Position numbers and translations under genes: made by a program
Part shown: in pieces, positions 1 through 4,954 of the stretch
Numbering within the stretch: the stretch's first letter is position 1
Layout of the letters: each line of letters starts with the position of its first letter
Notes under the pieces: generated by a model
The model's input: the letters and a program-made list of their open reading frames with translations, nothing else
The model's database searches: none
What the model was told of the DNA's origin: nothing
DNA from: Clostridiales bacterium
GTDB lineage: Bacteria > Bacillota > Clostridia > Oscillospirales > QAMX01
Assembly: GCA_012841675.1 (NCBI GenBank)
Contig: DUUG01000078.1
Location: 1 to 6,315, forward strand
DNA length: 6,315 nt
Direction of reading: 5' to 3'

Positions 1-118
1 CCATTTTTTGAAGGTATCGACTTTCCTCCTCTGCCGTAAGCGGCTTTGGAAACGAACTGATGCCCGACAGCTTGAGAGAAAAATATACCAAGTGTAAAAA
101 CAACGACAAAAACGGCAT
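1..118 (-). CDS. sigK: RNA polymerase sporulation sigma factor sigma-K, N-terminal part (runs off left edge)
   Basis: The minus strand from the ATG at 118-116 gives 39 codons before the window ends: a hydrophobic leader (MPFLSLFLHLVYFSLKLSG) followed by SSFPKPLTAEEESRYLQKM. I recognise the second part as the start of sigma-K, where the Bacillus subtilis protein has NAFPQPLSSSEEKKYLELM. Sigma-K directs late mother-cell transcription during endospore formation. The hydrophobic leader fits the pro-sequence that holds pro-sigma-K at the forespore membrane until the SpoIVFB protease removes it; this is known for the family and inferred here. The start is supported by the purine-rich AAAGGGGGGGAG six bases upstream. 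The damaged copy at 3447-3851 continues into GDEHARAK and NLRLVAHI, which are sigma region 2 sequences, and this confirms the family. The frame is open here, so this copy is probably the working one. Only about one sixth of the usual ~235 residues is visible. Confidence 0.85.
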   Translation of the reverse strand, partial: MPFLSLFLHLVYFSLKLSGISSFPKPLTAEEESRYLQKM

Positions 119-124
119 AGCAAG

Positions 125-136
125 CTCCCCCCCTTT
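125..136 (-). promoter_or_regulatory. Ribosome binding site of sigK
   Basis: On the minus strand AAAGGGGGGGAG ends six bases before the ATG at 118. It is an unusually G-rich Shine-Dalgarno sequence and supports that start. The matching stretch in the pseudogene copy is altered (one G fewer, and the A after the G-run reads T). Confidence 0.6.
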
Positions 137-148
137 GCATACTGTTTA

Positions 149-184
149 AGGATATGTGCAGGATGCGTTAAAACTTGCCTGTCC
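149..184 (-). promoter_or_regulatory. Candidate sigK promoter region: SpoIIID-like box and sigma-E-like -10
   Basis: Minus-strand GGACAGGC (184-177) fits the core of the SpoIIID consensus (GGACA, purine, any base, pyrimidine). SpoIIID together with sigma-E is known to switch on sigK in Bacillus. CATATCCT (156-149), 30 bases before the start codon, resembles a sigma-E -10 element (CATACA-type), but I see no convincing -35, so the promoter assignment is weak. The box is the better supported part, because it lies in front of the gene SpoIIID is expected to control. Confidence 0.45.
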
Positions 185-227
185 GTCCGTAATTGTCAAA
201 ATTTGATAAATATAAAGCCCATATTGC

Positions 228-256
228 TTGCTGTAATGATTCTTTTTTGGTAAAAT
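228..256 (+). promoter_or_regulatory. Rightward sigma-A-like promoter in left repeat copy
   Basis: TTGCTG (228-233), a 17-bp spacer and TAAAAT (251-256) form a plausible housekeeping promoter pointing right. The -10 is good (5/6) and the -35 poor (3/6). No plus-strand gene follows here; it would transcribe antisense to the LRR remnant. The same hexamers and spacing persist in the right copy, in front of the activase gene. Confidence 0.3.
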
Positions 257-291
257 TATTTCAACATAACACAGAGTTGCGCGAGGCCGCC

Positions 292-418
292 TACCATTGC
301 TTTTTTCTTCCGGATCATATTTAACGCCATATAACTTTAGGCTATGTAAAGTAATGATATATTTTACCGCATCCGATCTTGATACACTGAACTATCCGGA
401 AATAAATTAATAAAGAAA
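292..418. other. AT-rich spacer without recognisable gene
   Basis: The 127 bp between the left repeat and the terminator show no open frame of note and no recognisable RNA. The only structure I see is an 8-bp inverted pair, TTCCGGAT at 308-315 and ATCCGGAA at 394-401, too far apart and too short to interpret. Confidence 0.5.
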
Positions 419-460
419 CCCCAGCCCCTTGAGAGCATGATTACTCCCAAGGGGCTGGGG
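419..460 (-). terminator. Strong rho-independent terminator
   Basis: A perfect 13-bp GC-rich stem pairs 419-431 with 448-460 around a 16-base loop. Read on the minus strand, the stem is followed by the T-rich run TTTCTTTATTAATTTATT. The plus-strand side lacks a T-run, so it serves leftward transcription. It begins 22 bases beyond the LRR stop codon and also separates the hppA unit from sigK. Confidence 0.85.
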
Positions 461-482
461 TATAACTTGGCTTGTAATTAAT

Positions 483-710
483 CTATTTTTCTTGCTCTAT
501 TGACCATGTATCGCCTGCAAAGATATACGTGCCGGCAGCTTTATTATTTTCTGCATATGTTTCTTCAAATGTGTTTCTGGGTGTTGTGCCGAACACATCC
601 CCGGAAATCTCCACATATGCTCCGATTGTTATGCTATTCAGATTCTCTCCCGTAAAAGCACCTGATGCATATGTTCCTAATGATGTTACGGTATCAGGTA
701 TTAGGCCTTT
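483..710 (-). pseudogene. 3' remnant of a BspA-like leucine-rich-repeat protein
   Basis: On the minus strand a frame opens just after a TGA (713-711) and runs 75 codons to the TAG at 485-483. It reads IPDTVTSLGTYASGAF, then NLNSITIG, then a tail with AAGTYIFAGDTWSIEQEK. The pattern I-P-x-x-V-T-S-[IL]-G-x-Y-A-[F]-x-G-x-x-L-x-S-I-T-I is typical of LRR_5/BspA-type surface proteins. A non-repeat tail containing AGTY followed by W is typical of the last residues of that family. There is no start codon or ribosome binding site in this frame, and proteins of this family are usually hundreds of residues long, so this is the C-terminal end of a gene whose 5' part is missing. It keeps its own downstream terminator (419-460). 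The repeat-family call is by eye, and the degraded repeats (YASGAF rather than YAF) lower certainty. Confidence 0.6.
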
Positions 711-755
711 TCAGTATTTTAGGCTGTTTTTACTATATTATGTTCTTTTTTAAAA

Positions 756-770
756 GACAGGAGAACTGTC
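756..770 (-). terminator. Weak hairpin just after hppA, possible terminator
   Basis: GACAG and CTGTC (5-bp stem, 5-base loop) lie eight bases past the hppA stop. On the minus strand they are followed by TTTT and then A-rich sequence. The stem is short and the U-run brief, so most readthrough would end at 419-460 instead. Confidence 0.3.
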
Positions 771-778
771 ATATTTTA

Positions 779-2965
779 TCATTTAAACAGTGAAATCAGG
801 AAATCCATCAGGTTGTATTTGGAGAATATACTGACAGCTACAAGCGACACAACCGACATTATCTTGATAAAGATATCCAGTGAAGGACCTACTGTATCCT
901 TAAGAGGATCCCCGACTGTGTCTCCCACTACTGCCGCATCGTGTGCAGAAGAGCCTTTTTTATGCCCTTCAATTGCACCGCTCTCAATGTACTTTTTGGC
1001 ATTGTCCCATGCACCGCCTGCATTACCGGTGAAAATAGCCAGCATTACTGCCGAAGCAGTCGAGCCAATCAGGATTCCACCCACAAATCCGGGTCCAAAG
1101 AGGAAACCACAGGCTACAGGAACAACTATGGCAAGCATTGAGGGTACTTTCATTTCTCTCAATGCTCCCTGGGAGCTAATCTCTATACAAGTCTTATAAT
1201 CCGGCTTGGCAGTACCGTCCAGAATTCCGGGAATTGTACGGAACTGACGACGAACTTCTTCCACCATTCTTCTTGCTGCCTTTGTAACAGCTTCAATAAG
1301 CAAACCACTGAACATGAATGGAAGCGCGGCACCACAAAGAACACCAACAAGAATCATCGGATCGATAAGGTTAAAAATCAGCTCGGTGGAGGGATCATTA
1401 TAAGAATACAGATAGCTTACCATCAGGGACAATGCAGCAAGTGCCGCAGAGCCAATTGCAAAACCTTTTCCTATGGCAGCGGTTGTGTTGCCGACGGAGT
1501 CAAGCTTATCGGTAATCTCATGTACTTCAGGTTCAAGTTTGCTCATTTCAGCTATGCCGCCGGCATTGTCTGATATGGGACCGTAAGTGTCAACAGAAAC
1601 AATTGCGCTTACAAAACTCAGCATTCCTACAGCAGCCATTGCCACACCGTACATTCCGGATATAAAGTAGGAAGCAGCGATTGCAGTACCGAGTACAATC
1701 AACGGAGCCATGCAGCTCTTCATGCCGATTCCAAGTCCCTGCGTAATGGTAAGAGCTGCTCCTTCCCTGCTTGCTGAGGCAATATTGCGTGTAGGTTTAT
1801 AATCATATGATGTATAATATTCAGCAATCATTCCTATAAGAATCCCTGCTACAACACCGAGCGTGGCAGCAATCCAGGGAGAAGTAAATCCCGCAGCAAA
1901 ACCAACACCGGACAAGTCTTCCCCTTTAAACAGCATGTATGTTAAAAAGAATCCGAACACAATTGTAAGACCTGCAGACAACCATGTCGAACCATTCAGT
2001 TCACGGTGCGGATCATCCGAAAGATTTTTGAGCAGAAGTGATGCTATCCCAATAACACAGGCAATAAGTCCACCAGCAGCAAAAACAACCGGGAATAATA
2101 AGAGTTTGCTCAAAAGGCTGTTGGATATTAGCCCATTCGTCATTTCCCCTCCGGTGTACTGGCTTGTAAGGAACAGATGAAAGCCAAGAATAACCGCAGC
2201 AGTTATTGCGCCGACATAGCTCTCCAGCAAGTCGCTGCCAAGACCTGCAACATCACCGACATTATCACCGACATTGTCCGCTATTGTAGCAGGATTCCTC
2301 GGATCGTCTTCCGGAATATGCGCTTCAACCTTTCCTACCAGGTCAGCACCCATGTCTGCAGCTTTGGTATAAATACCGCCGCCAACACGATTAAACATGG
2401 CTATCAGTGAACATCCGAGCGCATACCCTGAAAGAACCATCGTAAAGGGCACAAATTCAACCCCTAACCAGTTCGAAACAAGTACTGCATTCGCGGGTTC
2501 CAGCATTTTCAAACCAATACCGAAGATAATATAAACGAGAAAAAGGCCGAGAAGCGCAAACCCTCCAACGCAAAGGCCCATAACGCTGCCTCCCCTGAAG
2601 GCCACTTTCAGCGTGCTTCCAAGTTTCTTAGTTACCCGTGCTTCATTGGCAACTCTGACATTTGCATATGTAGCAATTTTCATTCCCACATAACCGGCTA
2701 AAGCACTCATAACAGTACCTATCAAGAATGCAACTGCCGTGTGTATGCTTACAAGAATGAAAAGCGCTGCAAATACACATATTGAAACTATCAGCAGTAT
2801 TTTATATTCGTAATTGATAAATGCATTTGCACCAATGCGAATTGCCGAAGCAATTTCCACCATTTCTTCAGTTCCTTCGTTCATCTTTTTTACTTTTACA
2901 AAGTTCGCGGCAGCAAAACCCAAAGTAAGTAAAGATGCAACAATGACGAGGGCTAAGATGCTCAT
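779..2965 (-). CDS. hppA: K+-dependent, Na+-type membrane-bound pyrophosphatase
   Basis: The 728-residue product is an integral membrane pump that hydrolyses cytoplasmic pyrophosphate to drive cation export; the family has about 16 membrane helices. The first is visible at the N-terminus (ILALVIVASLLTLGFAAANFV). Diagnostic catalytic sequences are present: DPRNPATIADNVGDNVGD (about 221-238) and GDTVGDPLKDTVGP (about 681-694), whose aspartates bind Mg-pyrophosphate. Two features refine the subtype. At the site that sets potassium dependence the sequence is GNTTAAIGKG, with Ala496 and Gly499 where potassium-independent enzymes have Lys and Thr. The membrane glutamate is in DLLESYVGA (Glu248), the position used by Na+-pumping enzymes such as that of Thermotoga maritima; plant H+-pumps have it one helical turn later. 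I therefore infer a K+-stimulated sodium pump, though dual Na+/H+ pumping cannot be excluded. The length is normal and the frame intact. It is flanked by remnants, not by partner genes. Confidence 0.97.
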   Translation of the reverse strand: MSILALVIVASLLTLGFAAANFVKVKKMNEGTEEMVEIASAIRIGANAFINYEYKILLIVSICVFAALFILVSIHTAVAFLIGTVMSALAGYVGMKIATYANVRVANEARVTKKLGSTLKVAFRGGSVMGLCVGGFALLGLFLVYIIFGIGLKMLEPANAVLVSNWLGVEFVPFTMVLSGYALGCSLIAMFNRVGGGIYTKAADMGADLVGKVEAHIPEDDPRNPATIADNVGDNVGDVAGLGSDLLESYVGAITAAVILGFHLFLTSQYTGGEMTNGLISNSLLSKLLLFPVVFAAGGLIACVIGIASLLLKNLSDDPHRELNGSTWLSAGLTIVFGFFLTYMLFKGEDLSGVGFAAGFTSPWIAATLGVVAGILIGMIAEYYTSYDYKPTRNIASASREGAALTITQGLGIGMKSCMAPLIVLGTAIAASYFISGMYGVAMAAVGMLSFVSAIVSVDTYGPISDNAGGIAEMSKLEPEVHEITDKLDSVGNTTAAIGKGFAIGSAALAALSLMVSYLYSYNDPSTELIFNLIDPMILVGVLCGAALPFMFSGLLIEAVTKAARRMVEEVRRQFRTIPGILDGTAKPDYKTCIEISSQGALREMKVPSMLAIVVPVACGFLFGPGFVGGILIGSTASAVMLAIFTGNAGGAWDNAKKYIESGAIEGHKKGSSAHDAAVVGDTVGDPLKDTVGPSLDIFIKIMSVVSLVAVSIFSKYNLMDFLISLFK

Positions 2966-2978
2966 TTTAAACAGGACT

Positions 2979-2985
2979 CTCCTTT
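2979..2985 (-). promoter_or_regulatory. Ribosome binding site of hppA
   Basis: AAAGGAG on the minus strand lies 13 bases before the ATG at 2965-2963, somewhat farther than usual. The ATG is still the best start because the membrane helix expected at the N-terminus begins right after it. Confidence 0.6.
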
Positions 2986-3017
2986 CGATGTGCTAAACTG
3001 CATATTTCGACATACTT

Positions 3018-3050
3018 ATTATAATATTACAAACCCAGGGTATATTACAA
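3018..3050 (-). promoter_or_regulatory. Candidate hppA promoter
   Basis: Minus-strand TTGTAA (3050-3045) is followed 18 bases later by TATTAT (3026-3021). The overlapping TATAAT (3023-3018) is a perfect -10 but would leave a 21-base spacer. Either would start transcription about 45 to 50 bases before the hppA ATG. This is a sequence-match inference in an AT-rich region. Confidence 0.4.
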
Positions 3051-3067
3051 TGGTTGTTCTTACAAAG

Positions 3068-3103
3068 TTAACATGAATTCTGCCGTTGTTTTTGCACATC
3101 CAT
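3068..3103 (-). CDS. Possible 11-residue leader ORF upstream of hppA
   Basis: ATG at 3103-3101 encodes MDVQKQRQNSC and then stops. AAGGTGAT (3114-3107) directly precedes it with a short but workable spacing. There is no known function. It lies upstream of the candidate hppA promoter, so it would affect hppA only if a second promoter further upstream is used. Chance occurrence is quite possible. Confidence 0.2.
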   Translation of the reverse strand: MDVQKQRQNSC

Positions 3104-3136
3104 ACAATCACCTTGTTTCTGGTTTAAAAAGTTTTA

Positions 3137-3160
3137 CTAACTTTCCCGAAGCAATTCCAT
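3137..3160 (-). CDS. Possible 7-residue ORF with strong ribosome binding site
   Basis: AAAGGAG (3175-3169) sits eight bases before the ATG at 3160-3158, an ideal arrangement, but the frame encodes only MELLRES before TAG TAA. It may be a leader peptide or the start of a gene truncated by stop mutations. The same frame continues past the two stops into the 11-residue ORF at 3103, so both may be pieces of one decayed small gene. Confidence 0.25.
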   Translation of the reverse strand: MELLRES

Positions 3161-3446
3161 ATAAAAAACTCCTTTCTGGTTTGTTATTAATACTTTCCAG
3201 AAAAGAGCTATTCTAAAATTTCTCATACATTAGTACATACAATTTACTAGTTCATAAAAAATTGACTGCACGATTTAATCCTTAACACATAGATAGAATG
3301 AGTTAAGTTTAATCTTGTAATCCATTAATATCCTCATTCGCCAACCTATTCTTTAGAAAATTATTATAGTCAAATTATCTAGGGTCAATTCTATTTGCAA
3401 ACGGAGTTTGTCATTGTAATTGTGAGAAGACGACGTTAGCTGGTTT

Positions 3447-3851
3447 TCATTTGCTGATGTAATTTGTTGCATGTGTGTCTAATTTGGTAACACAACTATA
3501 AATTTTCAGGGTAGTTAATATGTTCCCGCTAACAATTAAAATATGCGGTTTTAGATATTGTCTCCTCCGGTAAAGTAACCGCGAGAAAAGCCCAATGTCT
3601 GGAAACCCTTTATTTATCAGTGTTTTGAAACACGAATTATTTCTTTGCACTTTATAGTAAGAATTTTTTATGATATGAGCCACGAGCCTCAGGTTACGTT
3701 CAATCGATTTGGCGCGTGCATGTTCATCCCCTTCCGCATTTTTTGAAGGTATCGGCTTCCTCCCTGCCGTAAGCGGCTTTGGAAACGAACTGATGCCCTA
3801 CAGCTTGAGAAAAAAATATACCAAGTGTAAAAACAACGACAAAAACGGCAT
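3447..3851 (-). pseudogene. sigK: Decayed duplicate of sigK (5' half)
   Basis: This is a second copy of the sigma-K start, on the same strand as the one at the left edge. From the ATG at 3851-3849 it repeats MPFLSLFLHLVYF almost exactly, but codon 18 (TCG, Ser, in the left copy) is TAG. A two-base deletion in the EEES codons shifts the frame, and a one-base deletion near the following LQKM restores it. After that GDEHARAKSIERNLRLVAHI (about 3666-3728) matches sigma region 2 well. Beyond this the frame stays open to 3447, but similarity fades: TLINKGFPDIGLF resembles DLISIGTIGLI, and near the end TKLDTHATNYI resembles TKLATYAARCI, with extra residues between. The later matches are weak and inferred. 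No functional sigma factor can come from it, because the -10-binding and DNA-binding regions 2.4 and 4 are absent. Confidence 0.85.
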
Positions 3852-4023
3852 CGCAAGCTACCCCCCTTGCATACTGTTTAAGGATATGTGCAGGATGCGT
3901 TAAAACTTGCCTGCCCGTCCGTAATTGTCAAAATTTGATAGATGTAAAGCCCATATTGCTTGCTGTAACAGATCTTTTTTGGTAAAATTATTTCAACGTA
4001 ACACAGAGTTGCGCGAGGCCGCC
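3737..4023. repeat. Direct repeat, right copy
   Basis: This is the counterpart of 2-291, same orientation, about 94% identical, about 3.73 kb away. It contains the damaged sigK head and its upstream region. The SpoIIID-like box has changed from GGACAGGC to GGGCAGGC (3916-3909). The odd palindrome TCAAAATTTGA (3928-3938, and 196-206 in the left copy) is unchanged. The homology ends 30 bp before the activase start codon. Homology in sigK must originally have extended left to at least 3666. Confidence 0.95.
3960..3988 (+). promoter_or_regulatory. Candidate promoter of the glycyl radical enzyme operon
   Basis: TTGCTG (3960-3965), a 17-bp spacer and TAAAAT (3983-3988) point at the activase gene, whose ATG is 65 bases downstream. 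The -10 is good and the -35 weak. The palindrome TCAAAATTTGA at 3928-3938, 21 bp upstream of the -35, could be an operator, but no regulator gene is visible. Confidence 0.4.
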
Positions 4024-4053
4024 GCTAAACTTTGCCAAGATGGGAGCAAAAAC

Positions 4054-4938
4054 ATGACCGGGAGAGTATTCAACATACAGCATTTCTCGATTCACGACGG
4101 GCCGGGCGTTCGCACCACCGTGTTTTTTAAGGGCTGCAATCTGCGCTGCTACTGGTGTCACAACCCCGAATCGCAGGCATTTTTGCCTGAGGTTGGGTTC
4201 GATTCCGCAAGGTGCATAAGCTGCGGCAAATGTGTTTCCGCCTGCCCGAAATCAGACGGCGTTAGGTCTGCTATTTTTGACAACTGTGACGGCTGCGGCT
4301 GCTGCGTCGAGGTCTGCTACACAGGGGCACGAAAACTGTACGGCAAGGATTACGCGGTAGATGAAATTCTCACGGATGTGTTGACGGATCGCGACTTGTA
4401 CGATAAAACCGGCGGGGGCGTCACCATTTCCGGCGGCGAGCCGTTTATGCAGACGGATTTTTTATTAGCGTTGCTGTCAGCACTTAAATCAGAAGGCATC
4501 CACACCGCCGTTGAGAGCGCCGCTTTTGTAGATTGGGGCAAAATTAAAAAAGCGCTTCCTTACATTGACCTGTATATTTGCGACATCAAGTCTGCCGACG
4601 ACGAAAAGCATATGGCTGCCACTTCGAAATCCAACCGCTTAATACTGGAAAACATAACAAAGCTCAGCCGCTGTACGAACCTGTTGCTGCGCACGCCGGT
4701 GATCCCCGGCTTTAATGACAGCGAAAATGACCTTTCGGCCATTGCGGACTTCATCGCAGCTCTGCCGAAAGTTCCGCAACATGAACTGCTATCCTTCAGC
4801 GGTATTTGCAAAGGCAAATACAAGGCGTTAGACCGGGATTTCAAGGCGGAAAACTTATCACCGCCGACCAGAAATGAAATGGAGCGTTTTGCAGAAATTT
4901 TCCGCCGAAGGGGAATAGACTGTACGCTCAATGATTAA
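4054..4938 (+). CDS. Glycyl radical enzyme activating enzyme (radical SAM)
   Basis: A 294-residue radical SAM activase of the pyruvate formate-lyase activase family. It would cleave S-adenosylmethionine at a [4Fe-4S] cluster and abstract hydrogen from the conserved glycine of its partner enzyme, in the anaerobic cytoplasm. The cluster motif C-x3-C-x2-C is at Cys28, Cys32 and Cys35 (GCNLRCYWCHNP), preceded by the usual SIHDGPGVRTTVFFKG. Two ferredoxin-type motifs follow, Cys54/57/60/64 and Cys78/81/84/88. This extra eight-cysteine insert is typical of activases for glycerol dehydratase-, HPAD- and related enzymes and is absent from the classic PFL activase. The SAM-binding GGGVTISGGEP is at 120-130. 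The frame is open upstream to a TTG at 3925, but that stretch lies in the sigK-derived repeat. I chose the ATG at 4054 because GGGAG sits seven bases before it and family homology begins there. Confidence 0.95.
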   Translation: MTGRVFNIQHFSIHDGPGVRTTVFFKGCNLRCYWCHNPESQAFLPEVGFDSARCISCGKCVSACPKSDGVRSAIFDNCDGCGCCVEVCYTGARKLYGKDYAVDEILTDVLTDRDLYDKTGGGVTISGGEPFMQTDFLLALLSALKSEGIHTAVESAAFVDWGKIKKALPYIDLYICDIKSADDEKHMAATSKSNRLILENITKLSRCTNLLLRTPVIPGFNDSENDLSAIADFIAALPKVPQHELLSFSGICKGKYKALDRDFKAENLSPPTRNEMERFAEIFRRRGIDCTLND

Positions 4939-4941
4939 GAA

Positions 4942-4947
4942 AGGAAG
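4942..4947 (+). promoter_or_regulatory. Ribosome binding site of the glycyl radical enzyme gene
   Basis: AGGAAG, within GAAAGGAAGAAG, lies seven bases before the ATG at 4955, inside the 16-bp gap after the activase stop. The tight spacing supports co-transcription of the two genes. Confidence 0.65.
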
Positions 4948-4954
4948 AAGCATT

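Larger units (their letters stand above)
2..291. repeat. Direct repeat, left copy (sigK head and upstream region)
   Basis: This block aligns with 3737-4023 in the same orientation. I count about 14 substitutions and three single-base gaps, roughly 94% identity. It covers the first sigK codons and about 170 bp upstream of them. Similarity stops sharply at 291: both copies share GCGCGAGGCCGCC, then read TACCATTGC here and GCTAAACTT in the other copy. The left end is cut by the window, and the repeat probably continues into sigK. It has no transposase and no terminal inverted repeats, so it looks like a segmental duplication rather than a mobile element. Confidence 0.95.
2966..3446. other. AT-rich intergenic region upstream of hppA
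   Basis: About 480 bp, clearly poorer in GC than the genes on either side, separate hppA from the sigK remnant. It holds the hppA ribosome binding site and likely promoter near 2979-3050 and two very short minus-strand ORFs with good ribosome binding sites (3068-3103 and 3137-3160). At 3371-3412 on the minus strand there is a faint match to the DK..EI.L.D.L stretch of sigma-K. I see no riboswitch or tRNA that I can support. Confidence 0.5.

Noticed and set aside
308..401. Inverted pair TTCCGGAT and ATCCGGAA
   Set aside because: Eight bases separated by 78 bp can occur by chance; no other structure supports a function.
529..753. A plus-strand 74-residue ORF
   Set aside because: It is antisense to the LRR remnant, whose minus-strand frame shows the repeat pattern, and it lacks a ribosome binding site.
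3447..3851. A skin-type element splitting sigK into two halves
   Set aside because: Both sigK pieces are the same 5' end, not a 5' and a 3' half, and no site-specific recombinase is encoded in the window.
3709..3903. A plus-strand 64-residue ORF
   Set aside because: It is antisense to the sigK pseudogene, whose minus-strand frame gives recognisable sigma-factor sequence.
2..4023. Composite transposon or insertion sequence flanked by direct repeats
   Set aside because: The repeats carry sigK sequence, there are no terminal inverted repeats, and no transposase reading frame is present.
3925..4053. A 43-residue N-terminal extension of the activase from a TTG start
   Set aside because: The extension lies mainly in the sigK-derived repeat. 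The same frame in the left copy differs by mostly amino-acid-changing substitutions, and family homology plus a ribosome binding site point to 4054.
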